Shown: positions 25,502-35,637, numbered from the stretch's first letter. The stretch is 64,000 nt of DNA from Flavobacteriaceae bacterium EG-1 (GCF_009649685.1 NZ_WJPK01000001.1:252760-316759); one strand, 5' to 3'. A program made the numbers and translations. Notes: a model not told the origin generated them from the sequence alone.

Positions 25502-27253
25502 TTAGTATCCATTATTTTGACTTAAGATACCTGGTTGTAAATCTATCTGAGCTTGAGGAATAGGTTGGTACTCATTTTTACCAGCAGAAAAACTAGCTCC
25601 GCCAAATTTTTCTGATAAGTACTGAGACTCATATGCTAAGTAAGCATTTAATTCTTCAGCAGCAACACCCCATCTTACTAAGTCAAAGAAACGATGTCCT
25701 TCTCCAGATAATTCTAGTTTACGCTCAAATCGAACAGCTTGAGTAGCATATTCTTTATTTGGAAATGATGTGTATTCCGAAATCACGTAGTTAGCTGCAT
25801 CTAGACCTGTATCATAATCTTTCACCCAATATTCTGCTCGTGCAGCTCTTGCTCTCACCATATTAACATACTCCATAGCTTTGTCTAAAGTTCCAGCTTC
25901 TATTTCTGCTTCAGCAGCCATTAAAAGAACATCGGCAAATCTGATGATGTTATAATTCATTGTTGCATATCCTCTCGTCCATGAACTTGTATCGGTGAAA
26001 TCAGCTTCTTGAGATTTGTAGTAAATAAACTTTTTTGGTGAATAAGGTCCACCATAACCGAAACTACGAATCCATGCAGATCCAGGGTGGTCTTTCCAAT
26101 CTAAATAAGGTATACCCATACGACCAATTGAATGGTCAATTCGTGGGTCTAATGGGCCAGCATCTTCTACAAAGGTTGATTCATCTTCTTTATTTATAAT
26201 AACATGTTTAAAGTTATTAGCGACTTCATTTGCAGGGTCATTATATGATTTATCTAATAATGGTAAACCTTCAGCTGTTGTTCTAAATGAATTACCTAAC
26301 TCAATACTTGGTTGAAAGAATCCACAGCAATTACCTGGTCCTTCTGATCCTGTATTGTAAGGGTAATTTAAATCATCAAATGCATTTGCATTTTGTACAT
26401 CACCGGTATTTTTGGCAGATTCTACATCTAAAACTGCTTCAGCATGGTTATCATTAGCTGCATCAAAAATTCTAGGGTAATCATCTAATAAAGCATATTT
26501 TAAACCATTAGAAGTTACGCCATTTGCAATAACATCATCAAACCAAGTTTTAGCCTCTGCATATTTACCTTGGTATAATTTTGCTTTACCCATGTAAGCA
26601 GCGGCAGCCCATTTATTAACACGACCAGCACCAGTTTCGGCAGCTAAATTATCATAAGCATATTGAAAATCTGCTTCTATTTGGGTCCATACATCCGGAG
26701 TGTTAGCAATTGTTATTATTTCTTCGGAAGGAATTGTTTCGTCAAAAACTGGAATACTATTAAAGTGTTTTTTTAAGTCAAAATAATAGTGCCCTCTTAG
26801 CAATCTAGCCTGACCCGCAAGGTTTGATACATCAGCAGCACTAAGTTCTGTATTTGCTGCTATTGCACTTAGTACGGCATTAGCTCTACTAACACCTTCA
26901 AAACGACCTCTCCATAAAAAGTCTAAGTCGCCTTGGGTAGCATCATGTGCATATCGCTGAACTGGGTTAATGGTACTATAATCACCTGAATCTGTTCCTT
27001 TATTTGCTTCTCCTCCCAAAATAGATCCTGTTACCCAATGGTTGGGTCCTTCAAATCTATTTCCAAATACACCATTTATAGCCGAGTATGTGCCAATTAA
27101 TAAATTTTCTATACCTTCTTTGGTTTGCACTTGTGCATCTGCCAAAGAACCAGTAGGTGTAACTTCTAAGAAGTCATCGCTACATGAAAATCCTAGTAAT
27201 AGCACCATACTATATGCTATTAATTTGTTCGATTTTATTTTAAATGTTTTCAT
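25502..27253 (-). CDS. SusD/RagB-family glycan-binding lipoprotein
   Basis: This 583-residue SusD-like protein has a lipoprotein signal (LLLGFSCSDDFL) and the family start FLEVTPTGSLADAQVQT. The TPR-rich body includes ARLLRGHYYFDLKKHFNSIP and the C-terminal signature NIIRFADVLLMAAEAEIEAG, then VRFERKLELSGEGHRFFDLVRWG. It would form the lid on its SusC partner, encoded 18 nt upstream. The substrate cannot be read from sequence; the nearby sulfatase and esterase point to a substituted glycan. Identification as SusD family is secure. Confidence 0.95.
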   Translation of the reverse strand: MKTFKIKSNKLIAYSMVLLLGFSCSDDFLEVTPTGSLADAQVQTKEGIENLLIGTYSAINGVFGNRFEGPNHWVTGSILGGEANKGTDSGDYSTINPVQRYAHDATQGDLDFLWRGRFEGVSRANAVLSAIAANTELSAADVSNLAGQARLLRGHYYFDLKKHFNSIPVFDETIPSEEIITIANTPDVWTQIEADFQYAYDNLAAETGAGRVNKWAAAAYMGKAKLYQGKYAEAKTWFDDVIANGVTSNGLKYALLDDYPRIFDAANDNHAEAVLDVESAKNTGDVQNANAFDDLNYPYNTGSEGPGNCCGFFQPSIELGNSFRTTAEGLPLLDKSYNDPANEVANNFKHVIINKEDESTFVEDAGPLDPRIDHSIGRMGIPYLDWKDHPGSAWIRSFGYGGPYSPKKFIYYKSQEADFTDTSSWTRGYATMNYNIIRFADVLLMAAEAEIEAGTLDKAMEYVNMVRARAARAEYWVKDYDTGLDAANYVISEYTSFPNKEYATQAVRFERKLELSGEGHRFFDLVRWGVAAEELNAYLAYESQYLSEKFGGASFSAGKNEYQPIPQAQIDLQPGILSQNNGY

Positions 27254-27271
27254 ATTATTTTTTTTGTCTAA

Positions 27272-30200
27272 TTATAATCCTAATTCTAAGCTAAAAACAT
27301 AACTAGGTGTTACTGGGAAGTTACCAGTGTCAACACCAAAGTTTGTGTCTGGACCAGCAACCATTGGGTCTAAACCAGAGTACTTAGTAATAGTCCAAAT
27401 GTTATTCGCAGCAAAACCAAGTTTCATTTTGTTAACTCCAATTTTATCTAGTAAGTTTTGATCAAAAGCATAACTTAATGACAAGCGTTGCAATCTAAGA
27501 TACGAACCATCTTCCACATACCAAGAATTAGCAGCACCTGAAGTATATAAATTCGTTGCTCTTTCAAAGATTGGAGCTTCAGCATTATCCCCTAATTCCG
27601 GAGTCCATGAATTTAATACACGTTCTCCTTTAGCCGATCCTTCAAAAGTTCCTTGGAAATCTGTATACCATTTAGATTGGTTATATATTTCATTACCTAA
27701 ACTAGCATACCAATAAGATTCGAACTCAATATTTTTATATTTTAAGTTCACTATTGCCCCACCAGTAAAGTCTGGTACAGCACTACCAATAAAAGTACGG
27801 TCTTCAGCTGTAATAAGTCCATCTCCATCTATATCCTCATATTTAAATCTACCTAAACTAGCTTCACGATTTAAACCGGCAGCTTCTCTTGCATTATTCT
27901 CAGCATCAACATCAGCTTGCGAATTAAAATATCCGATCATTTTATAGCCAAAGAAAGAAGACATTGGTAAGCCAATTTGGTTTCTAACCATTGTATTTCC
28001 TCTAATAGAAGGACCATCAAAATATGTAATATTCGGAGCTAAACCAGTAATTTCATTAGAAAGAAAAGAATAGTTTGTTGTAATCTCAAAAGATAAATCT
28101 TCAGTGAAATTACCACGACCAATAATTTGTAAATCAACACCTTTGTTTTCCATTGATGCTATATTCACGGCCGGTGCAGAAGCCCAAGATCCTACCACGG
28201 CTGGTAAGGGTACTTCATATAATAAATCTTCAGTTTCTTTAGTCCACCAATCTAAAATGATATCTAGCTTATTGTTGAAAAAACTAGCATCAAAACCAAT
28301 GTTCAAAGTTGTTGAAGTCTCCCATTTAGCAGCTGAATTTCCAATTCTACTTCGTGCAAAACCTTCGCTAGCGCCATCATTTGTACCAGCAATAGGATAG
28401 AAAGTTCTTGCTCTATCTGATCCGTAAAGTGAAAATTGATTGTTAGGATCTACGTTAGTGTCGTTACCCATTTTACCCCAACCACCTCTAAACTTTAAAT
28501 CGGTAATAACATCTTGATCTTGTAAAAACGGTTCGTCAATTACACGCCAAGCCGCAGAAAAAGCTGGAAAAACACCATATCTGTTTTCACTACCAAAACG
28601 CGATGAACCGTCACGTCTTACAACCCCAGCTACATAATATTTTTCATTAAAGTTATATTTTAATTCTCCGAAAATTGAAGAGTAGTTTGCACCTTTATAC
28701 CAGTTACTTTGTACAACAGGGTTTTGAACAGCAGATAAATCTTGGTAGTCTAAATCTGTTGAGAACGGGTTTTGACCTGACCCTGAAATATTTCTACCAG
28801 ATCCTGTGTTTAACGATTCAAGACCTGCTAAAATTTTGATACCATGCTTACCAAATGTTTTTTCATAGGTTGCTGTATTCGTAAAGGTCCAGTTGAATCC
28901 GTATCCTCCACCTTCACCAAAAGAGTTATTAGCTTCAGTTTCAGAGTCACCTAAATATTTGTAGTTATAATCAACATAATGGTAATTATTATATGTACCA
29001 CCAATACTTGTTCTAACTGTTAAACCTTCAAGTATATTAAAGTTGGCATATAAATTACCAAAACCACCAATGCTATAACTTTTATCATCACCAGCATTTC
29101 GTTCTAACCTTCGAACCGGGTTTCTTGGATTGTTGAAACCTGCAGCTTTAGTACTAGCATAACTTCCGAATTCATCGTATACGGGAATTATGGTTGGCAT
29201 ACGATAAGCTGATAATACTTCCGACTCGTCATCTGCAACATCAACACCACCATTACCTCCAAACAATCCAACTGCTGATCTATAGGTAGTTTGAAAATTT
29301 TCTCCAATACTTAACCATGGAGTAACATCCCATTCAGAATTAAATCTAGCAGTATATCTTTTAAATTCTTGTTCGAGGACAATACCAGATTGTTGTTGTG
29401 ATGATAATCCTAAATAATACCTGCTATTTTCACTACCACCTTTAAAACCTAATGAAAAACGAGTTTGAGGCGCTATTCTGGTAATCTCCTTATACCAGTT
29501 AGTGCCTTCCAAGTTGGGCTTAATTAAGAAAGTTTCATCTGGATTTGCAGCATAAGCAGCTTGAATTGCAGCTAGGTCAACACTGCCATAAACACCATTC
29601 GCTCCATTCGCATGTAAATAATCTGGAAAAGTTGGAGTAGCATTTGTGCCATATTGAGGGTGGTCATAATTTGGAAGAGTACCAGGAGCTGTTCCTTCAG
29701 CGATGGCATTATTTCGATAAGACTGATGCGTCCATTCTGCCATTTGTTGTGGATCTAACATCTTAGGAGCACCTGCAACATTTGGATCAGTAACACCACT
29801 AATTAAACTAATATTTAATTCAGATTTAGTATCTCCTTTTCTACCTTGCTTGGTTGTGTAAACGATTACACCATTCGCCGCTCTTGCACCATAAATTGAA
29901 GCTGCTGCTGCATCTTTTAATACCGTAGAATTTAAAATGTCATCTGGACTTAAAAAATCAATATTAGTAGTAGGCACACCATCAACAACATATAGTGGTG
30001 AGTTATTACCAAAAGAGTTGAAACCACGAACTCTAATTTGACTTGTTGTACCTGGTTGACCATTAGATATTACGGTAACACCAGCAACTCTACCTTGCAA
30101 TTGCTGCTCAACGTTACCAGAAGGAATAGCTGCTAATTCTTCCGCTTTAACTATCGAAACTGCAGCAGTTGTTTCTCTTTTACTTTCTGTAGTATAACCT

Positions 30201-30616
30201 GTTACTACAACTTCATCAAGAGCAGCAGCGTCTTCTACCAAGGAGGCATTAACGGTTGAGTTGCCATTAACTGCTATTTCTTGAACCTTAAAGCCAATAT
30301 AACTAAATATTAAGGTGGCATTAGAATCTGCTTGGATTGTGAAATTTCCATCAAAATCTGTTTGAGTACCTGTAGTAGTACCTTTTACTAAAACATTTGC
30401 TCCAGGTAAAGGAGCACCTGTATCATCTGTAACGGTACCAGTTATTGTAGACTGAACATCATAGTCAATATTTAAATTAGTTAAATTACTTTCCGGATTT
30501 GCCATTGCCATTTGAGCACCCAAGCAAACCATAATCGCTAAAAAGCCTAAACCAAAAGAAGAACTCCTTTTTTTAGGTTTCAACGAAAAGAAATTGAATT
30601 TTAGATTCATAATCAT
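27272..30616 (-). CDS. SusC/RagA-family TonB-linked outer-membrane transporter
   Basis: This 1114-residue TonB-dependent transporter carries, after the signal peptide (to about residue 40), the SusC-type carboxypeptidase-D-like domain (TITGTVTDDTGAPLPGANVLVKGT), a TonB-box-like stretch EVVVTGY, a plug domain with QLQGRVAGVTV and a 22-strand barrel ending in FSLELGL. It imports oligomers captured by SusD. Starts at 30616 and 30610 are both ATG. Its leader contains a long hairpin. No hybrid two-component, SusR or ECF sigma/anti-sigma regulator is adjacent, so control must come from elsewhere or from the leader. Confidence 0.96.
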   Translation of the reverse strand: MIMNLKFNFFSLKPKKRSSSFGLGFLAIMVCLGAQMAMANPESNLTNLNIDYDVQSTITGTVTDDTGAPLPGANVLVKGTTTGTQTDFDGNFTIQADSNATLIFSYIGFKVQEIAVNGNSTVNASLVEDAAALDEVVVTGYTTESKRETTAAVSIVKAEELAAIPSGNVEQQLQGRVAGVTVISNGQPGTTSQIRVRGFNSFGNNSPLYVVDGVPTTNIDFLSPDDILNSTVLKDAAAASIYGARAANGVIVYTTKQGRKGDTKSELNISLISGVTDPNVAGAPKMLDPQQMAEWTHQSYRNNAIAEGTAPGTLPNYDHPQYGTNATPTFPDYLHANGANGVYGSVDLAAIQAAYAANPDETFLIKPNLEGTNWYKEITRIAPQTRFSLGFKGGSENSRYYLGLSSQQQSGIVLEQEFKRYTARFNSEWDVTPWLSIGENFQTTYRSAVGLFGGNGGVDVADDESEVLSAYRMPTIIPVYDEFGSYASTKAAGFNNPRNPVRRLERNAGDDKSYSIGGFGNLYANFNILEGLTVRTSIGGTYNNYHYVDYNYKYLGDSETEANNSFGEGGGYGFNWTFTNTATYEKTFGKHGIKILAGLESLNTGSGRNISGSGQNPFSTDLDYQDLSAVQNPVVQSNWYKGANYSSIFGELKYNFNEKYYVAGVVRRDGSSRFGSENRYGVFPAFSAAWRVIDEPFLQDQDVITDLKFRGGWGKMGNDTNVDPNNQFSLYGSDRARTFYPIAGTNDGASEGFARSRIGNSAAKWETSTTLNIGFDASFFNNKLDIILDWWTKETEDLLYEVPLPAVVGSWASAPAVNIASMENKGVDLQIIGRGNFTEDLSFEITTNYSFLSNEITGLAPNITYFDGPSIRGNTMVRNQIGLPMSSFFGYKMIGYFNSQADVDAENNAREAAGLNREASLGRFKYEDIDGDGLITAEDRTFIGSAVPDFTGGAIVNLKYKNIEFESYWYASLGNEIYNQSKWYTDFQGTFEGSAKGERVLNSWTPELGDNAEAPIFERATNLYTSGAANSWYVEDGSYLRLQRLSLSYAFDQNLLDKIGVNKMKLGFAANNIWTITKYSGLDPMVAGPDTNFGVDTGNFPVTPSYVFSLELGL

Positions 30617-30654
30617 TTGTTGTTTTGTTAGTTTAAATTAATCTTGAAATTGTA

Positions 30655-30700
30655 AGGTTTTTCTATGTAAGTGCGCAAGTTCACAAGCATGGAAAAACCT
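30655..30700 (-). promoter_or_regulatory. Long hairpin in the susC 5' leader region
   Basis: A 13-bp stem with one wobble (AGGTTTTTCTATG with CATGGAAAAACCT, 20-nt loop) lies 38 nt upstream of the susC start. No T run follows on the minus strand, so it is not a normal terminator. The rest of the 322-bp gap 30617-30938 is AT-rich, and I found no exact TAnnTTTG promoter box or gene in it. Confidence 0.45.
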
Positions 30701-30938
30701 AAAACAGCGTTAATATTAAGAAATATTTATGATATATTACAAAGAACTAATATTATTTTACCTATTAATTTGATAATTTGAGCATGGTATAAGTACTAAA
30801 TTGGTATTTAACACCTATAAAATATAGGACTCACGCAAAATTTTAGAGAATTAGTGTTTTTTAACTTTTAATTAATAAGAAATATATTTTCGGATAATGG
30901 AAAGAAGGAAATCGTTTAAAAATATGGTCCAGTATACT

Positions 30939-32117
30939 TTATATTCTTTCACATTTTAAAACAATTAATTCATTATTCATGCTTCTTGTGAAAAATAAAT
31001 AGTTGTTACCACCATCTTTTATTTTATGTTTTTTTCTTATCTGTGCTACACTTTCGGGAAAGTTGCGAATGCTAATATTAGCTTTAGGAATGTTTAAGCT
31101 TTTTAGTGTTGCTTTACTGTAAGATAAATTATTTGTGATTAGGAATCGGCGTCCAGGGAATTCTTTTAAATGTTGAGAAGTATAAAGGTGGCTGTGTTCA
31201 TGTAATTTATTTAGATTAAATTTTCTACTAACAAGTTTAAACGCGCCAGCTTTTAAAATAGCCGCATTCGGTTCGTATAAATAGTTTAACGGTAATGATA
31301 AATTTAAAGTTGAAATAGACTCATCATTATGGTTAAAAGTAAAAGTTTGATTATCTTTTTTTCTTAAATTAATAGTCTTTATTAATGTTGTTTTTGTGTA
31401 ATTTTTCTTTAATAACCATAATAGTTCTTTTACTTCATTATTAACCGCTACTATGTGTATTTCTAGTACGTTCTTAAGTTCTTTTATGCCAAGTGACAAA
31501 TCGTGCAGTGGAGAGGTCTTTATTAAAATAGTTTCTGTTCTTTCGAAAAGAAAATCGAGGTGTTTAACAACATTAGGTCCGCAATCTTCAAATCGAAACA
31601 CTTTACCTTTTACATCATTTCTCCTAGAAGGGTCTATGTAGATACAATCGTATTTTTTTGTAGAATTAAATAGAAATTTTATTCCATCTTTTTGGATTGA
31701 TTGAATATTTGTAGCTCCTAAAACTTTGTGATTGTAAGATGCAATTTGAGCCAATTCCGTATCTATTTCGCAACAATAAACTTCGTTAAAAGTCTTAGCA
31801 AAAAAATAAGAATCAACTCCCAGGCCACCTGTTAAGTCAACAAGTGATTTTCCTTTAATTAGTTGAGATTTATAGCTTGCAGTAGCTTCAGATGATGATT
31901 GCTCTACATTAAGTTTTTTTGGATAATAAATTGCTTCAGTCGAAAACCAAGTTGGAAGTTTTTTTTTACATTTTTTTTTAGACTCTATTTGTTGACAAAG
32001 CTCCTGTTGAGTTACATCTTTAAAAAGTTGTTTTTTCAACAATATTGACACAACATCTGAATCTAAATTTTCATTTATAAAACTCTGTATGTCAGTATTT
32101 AAAATAAATTTATTCAA
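30939..32117 (-). CDS. THUMP-like class I SAM-dependent methyltransferase
   Basis: This 392-residue protein has a Rossmann methyltransferase core: LVDLTGGLGVDSYFFAK is the SAM motif I, EIDTELAQIASYNHKVLGA is motif II, and YIDPSRRND is a motif IV-like catalytic loop. The C-terminal part (about 300-392), with GRRFLITNNLSYSKATLKSLNIPKANISIRNFP, matches the THUMP-like domain of this Bacteroidota family. The target is probably an RNA, but none is established to my knowledge. It lies 7 nt after the AI-2E permease gene on the same strand. Confidence 0.85.
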   Translation of the reverse strand: MNKFILNTDIQSFINENLDSDVVSILLKKQLFKDVTQQELCQQIESKKKCKKKLPTWFSTEAIYYPKKLNVEQSSSEATASYKSQLIKGKSLVDLTGGLGVDSYFFAKTFNEVYCCEIDTELAQIASYNHKVLGATNIQSIQKDGIKFLFNSTKKYDCIYIDPSRRNDVKGKVFRFEDCGPNVVKHLDFLFERTETILIKTSPLHDLSLGIKELKNVLEIHIVAVNNEVKELLWLLKKNYTKTTLIKTINLRKKDNQTFTFNHNDESISTLNLSLPLNYLYEPNAAILKAGAFKLVSRKFNLNKLHEHSHLYTSQHLKEFPGRRFLITNNLSYSKATLKSLNIPKANISIRNFPESVAQIRKKHKIKDGGNNYLFFTRSMNNELIVLKCERI

Positions 32118-32124
32118 ATGTCTA

Positions 32125-33213
32125 CTATAAATCTTTAGTAAGTGACTTTACAGTTTTGTTTTCGGCTAAAAATTCTTTTAAAATCACTTTTATGGCAGTG
32201 TAGCCTGGTACGGCAACGATCATACCTACTACTCCAAATAATAGTCCAGCAATAATAATTACAAGAAATATTTCTAAGGGGTGCGATTTTACACTGTTTG
32301 AAAAAATAAAAGGTTGAGAGAAGAAATTATCAATTAACTGCCCAACTGTTAATCCTATTAGAATATAACCTGTTTTTGGAAGAATAACCGTGCTAAAATC
32401 TGCACCTAAATTACTTGTCATCGTTAACAATATCATTAAAACACCTCCTATAATTGGACCTATATATGGTATTACATTGAATAAAGCACATAAGAAGGCA
32501 ATTACAATTGCATTTTCGATACCAACAATTAACAATACAATGGTGTAAATAATAAAAAGAATAAGAATTTGAAGTAAAAGTCCAACAAAGTACCTAGAAA
32601 GAAGATTGTTAATTTTATCGATAGATTTTATTGTTCTTTGTTCATTTCTGTCGGGTACAAAAGCTAAAATTCCAGATTGAAAAAGCTTGCTGTCTTTTAA
32701 GAAGAAAAAAGATATAAATAATACCGAAAACAATCCGATACTTAAATCACCTAGTGTACCCATAAGTGAATTTAAAAAATTGGGAATAAAGCCGAAATCG
32801 AGATTTGCAAAAATTTTGGATTCTTGTATACTGTCCTCAATATCTGATTGGCTTAGACCTAAATATTGAGTAATTTCTCTATATAGGCCTTCTACATTCT
32901 GCTGTAAATCTTCTATATCTAAAAGTGAAAGATTTTTTCCTTGTTCTGCGATTAATGGTATAAATAGTGCTAATATTCCAGCTAATATTCCAAGTATTAA
33001 TACCATGGTTATTACTACGGCTAGTGTGTTCGGAAATTTTAATTTTCGTCTCAAAAACAAAATTACGGGCCTACCAATTAGAGCTATAACAGCTGCAATG
33101 GCAAGATATGCGAGAACCGATTCTATTTTATATAGAAAATAGAGGCCTAAAGCTATTGCGGCAAGTATGCCTATAGCTCTAAGAATTCCATTTGATATGA
33201 TTTTTGACGTCAT
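32125..33213 (-). CDS. AI-2E family transporter (PF01594 permease)
   Basis: This 362-residue inner-membrane protein has about 7-8 hydrophobic helices and the family's C-terminal pattern (NVIPYIGPIIGG, then the final VGMIVAVPGYTAIKVILKEF). A central soluble stretch (about 95-150) separates the first and second helix groups, as usual. Despite the name, most members are not shown to move AI-2; some export other small molecules or exchange ions. It sits in a housekeeping run with DUF4159, rsmE and tsaD, 3 nt downstream of DUF4159. Confidence 0.9.
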   Translation of the reverse strand: MTSKIISNGILRAIGILAAIALGLYFLYKIESVLAYLAIAAVIALIGRPVILFLRRKLKFPNTLAVVITMVLILGILAGILALFIPLIAEQGKNLSLLDIEDLQQNVEGLYREITQYLGLSQSDIEDSIQESKIFANLDFGFIPNFLNSLMGTLGDLSIGLFSVLFISFFFLKDSKLFQSGILAFVPDRNEQRTIKSIDKINNLLSRYFVGLLLQILILFIIYTIVLLIVGIENAIVIAFLCALFNVIPYIGPIIGGVLMILLTMTSNLGADFSTVILPKTGYILIGLTVGQLIDNFFSQPFIFSNSVKSHPLEIFLVIIIAGLLFGVVGMIVAVPGYTAIKVILKEFLAENKTVKSLTKDL

Positions 33214-33216
33214 TTA

Positions 33217-33864
33217 TTAATTTTTAAATACATAATAAATTATGTTAGCACCCATTTTAAGTGCTTTTTCCCTTACTTCTTCTGGGTCATTGTGTACGAT
33301 AGCATCTTCCCAACCATCGCCTAAATCACTTTCGTATGTAAATAATAAAACAAGTCTGTTTTCATATGTTATTCCAAATGCTTGTGGTCGTTTACCATCA
33401 TGTTCATGAATTTTCGGTAGTCCATCAATAAATTTAAATTTCTGATTAAAAATAGGATGGTTAACCCCTAATTCTTCAAGCTTTAAGTTTGGAAAAACTT
33501 TTACCAATTCTTTTTCAAGGTAGGGTTTCATCCCGTAATTATCATCAATATGTAGAAAGCCGCCAGATAAAAGATATGTTCTTAAGTTAGCGGCTTCTTC
33601 ATTTGAAAATACAACATTACCATGCCCAGTCATATGAAGCATAGGATATTGAAAAATTAAAGAACTTCCAACTTCAACTGTTTGTACTCTTTCCTTTAAT
33701 TTGGTATTTAAATTAGTATTACAATATCGAATTAAATTGGGAAGTGCTGTAGGGTTTGAATACCAATCACCGCCTCCATTGTATTTTAATATCGCCAGCT
33801 CTTGCGCATTTATAGTTACGGCTGAGAAAAGGGTCAAAATAAAAACAATCTTTTTAATAAACAT
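33217..33864 (-). CDS. DUF4159 exported protein
   Basis: This is a 215-residue protein with an N-terminal signal peptide ending near INAQE. The body matches DUF4159: LKYNGGGDWYSNPTALPNL, MTGHGNVVFSNEEAANLRTYLLSGGFLHIDDNYG and the C-terminal WEDAIVHNDPEEVREKALKMGANIIYY. The family adopts a glutamine-amidotransferase-like fold, but I know of no established activity. It lies 9 nt after rsmE, in a compact minus-strand run with tsaD upstream. Confidence 0.85.
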   Translation of the reverse strand: MFIKKIVFILTLFSAVTINAQELAILKYNGGGDWYSNPTALPNLIRYCNTNLNTKLKERVQTVEVGSSLIFQYPMLHMTGHGNVVFSNEEAANLRTYLLSGGFLHIDDNYGMKPYLEKELVKVFPNLKLEELGVNHPIFNQKFKFIDGLPKIHEHDGKRPQAFGITYENRLVLLFTYESDLGDGWEDAIVHNDPEEVREKALKMGANIIYYVFKN

Positions 33865-33873
33865 AAACCACTT

Positions 33874-34581
33874 TTAGGTATTGTTAATAACGGCTACAGT
33901 TGCACATGCAACCAAAGCAGCTGTTTCAGTTCTCAATCTATTTTTACCTAATGACACAGGTAAAAACCCCTTTTCATAAGCAAGTTTTATTTCTTTTGAG
34001 CTAAAATCGCCTTCAGGTCCTATAAGAACAGTTACATCATTATCGGCAGCTACTCTTCTTTTGAGTTCCATTTTTTCACCTGATTCACAATGGGCTATAA
34101 ACAATAGTCCTTCTTTCTCAAGATTGAGATAATCAGTTAATTTTATTGCCGGATTTAATTTAGGTAAAAAAGCCTGTAAAGATTGTTTCATAGCCGATTG
34201 CAATACTTTTTGCATTCGCTCTATTTTTATAATTTTACGTTCCGAATGGTCACAAATAATAGGCGTAATTTCATTGACACCAATTTCTGTAGCTTTTTCA
34301 AGAAACCATTCAAAGCGATCATTCATTTTTGTAGGTGCAACTACCAAATGCAAATAATGCATTGCCTTATGTTTTTTTTCTTTCGAAATAATTTCAGCTT
34401 TGCATCTCTTTATACTAGCATCAATAATTTTAGCTTTATAGATATACCCTTTGCCATTAGTAATAACAAGTTCATCATCTACCTTTTTACGTAAAACTTT
34501 TACAATATGCTTGCTTTCTTCAGTTGAAAATGAGAACTGAGAAATGGAATTATCAAGATCAGGATTATAAAAGAGTTGCAT
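33874..34581 (-). CDS. rsmE: 16S rRNA m3U1498 methyltransferase
   Basis: RsmE methylates N3 of U1498 in 16S rRNA. The 235-residue protein has the PUA-like N-terminal domain (1-70) and a SPOUT methyltransferase domain with the knot motifs LIGPEGDFSSKEI and LGKNRLRTETAAL, which bind SAM. KATEIGVNEITPIICDHSER is another family landmark. Length and order are normal. It lies between tsaD and the DUF4159 gene, all in one direction. Confidence 0.95.
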   Translation of the reverse strand: MQLFYNPDLDNSISQFSFSTEESKHIVKVLRKKVDDELVITNGKGYIYKAKIIDASIKRCKAEIISKEKKHKAMHYLHLVVAPTKMNDRFEWFLEKATEIGVNEITPIICDHSERKIIKIERMQKVLQSAMKQSLQAFLPKLNPAIKLTDYLNLEKEGLLFIAHCESGEKMELKRRVAADNDVTVLIGPEGDFSSKEIKLAYEKGFLPVSLGKNRLRTETAALVACATVAVINNT

Positions 34582-34605
34582 TGTTATTTATTTACCATTT
34601 AAAAA

Positions 34606-35637
34606 CTATTCCGATATTCGATATCTAGGTTGAGCTGTTATACTTTGGTCTGAGAAATTATCATTTTTATATTTCAAATACCCAACAATACCTATCATGG
34701 CAGCATTGTCTGTACAATATTCAAATTTAGGAATATAAGTAGACCAATTGTGTTTTTTTTCTCCATCTTTCAGTGCTTTTCTTATTCCTGAGTTTGCGGA
34801 TACTCCTCCGCCAATAGCGATTCTTTTTATCCCAGTTTCTTTAACGGCTTTCTTTAATTTTTCCATAAGAATAGAGATTATGGTAAATTGGATAGAAGCA
34901 CAAATGTCATTGATGTTTTCCTTTATAAAATTTGGATTATCTTTTGTTGCTTTTTGAATAAAATAAAGTACACTAGTTTTAAAGCCACTAAAACTAAAAT
35001 TTAGTCCTTCAACTTTTGGTTTAGGGAATTTAAACTTATGTGGGTCTCCTAAATTAGCATATTTGTCAATAAGAGGCCCACCCGGATAAGGGAGACCTAA
35101 AATTTTAGCACTTTTATCAAAAGCTTCACCAACTGCATCATCTAAAGTTTCACCCAAAATTTCCATTTTAAAATAATCGTTAACCAAAACTATTTGAGTA
35201 TGACCTCCACTAATGGTCATAGCTAAAAAAGGAAATTCGGGTGTTTTATTATTTTCTTCATCTTTAATAAAATGAGCGAGAATGTGCGCTTGCATGTGAT
35301 TAACTTCTATTAAAGGAATCTTTAACCCCAGTGCAATCGATTTAGCAAAAGAGGTACCAACAAGAAGTGAGCCCATAAGTCCAGGTCCGCGTGTAAAAGC
35401 TATGGCAGATACTAGTTTTTTGTCGATATTTGCTTTAGCTAAAGCTTGATGTACGACAGGAACTATATTTTGTTGATGTGCTCTTGAAGCAAGTTCGGGA
35501 ACAACACCACCATATTGCTCATGTATTTTTTGTGTGGCCACTACGTTGCTAATAACCTTTTGGTTAGCCAAAACAGCCGCTGCTGTGTCATCACAAGAAG
35601 ACTCTATAGCTAGAATGTAAATAGTTTCATTTTCCAC
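34606..35637 (-). CDS. tsaD: tRNA N6-threonylcarbamoyladenosine synthase subunit TsaD
   Basis: TsaD transfers threonylcarbamoyl to A37 of ANN-decoding tRNAs, working with TsaB and TsaE. The 343-residue protein has the ILAIESSCDDTAAAV start, the metal-binding HMQAHILAHF, SGGHTQIVLV and the C-terminal GGGVSANSGIR and CTDNAAMIG motifs. All landmark residues are present. It heads the minus-strand run tsaD-rsmE-DUF4159-AI-2E-methyltransferase and is divergent from tamB. Confidence 0.97.
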   Translation of the reverse strand: MENETIYILAIESSCDDTAAAVLANQKVISNVVATQKIHEQYGGVVPELASRAHQQNIVPVVHQALAKANIDKKLVSAIAFTRGPGLMGSLLVGTSFAKSIALGLKIPLIEVNHMQAHILAHFIKDEENNKTPEFPFLAMTISGGHTQIVLVNDYFKMEILGETLDDAVGEAFDKSAKILGLPYPGGPLIDKYANLGDPHKFKFPKPKVEGLNFSFSGFKTSVLYFIQKATKDNPNFIKENINDICASIQFTIISILMEKLKKAVKETGIKRIAIGGGVSANSGIRKALKDGEKKHNWSTYIPKFEYCTDNAAMIGIVGYLKYKNDNFSDQSITAQPRYRISE

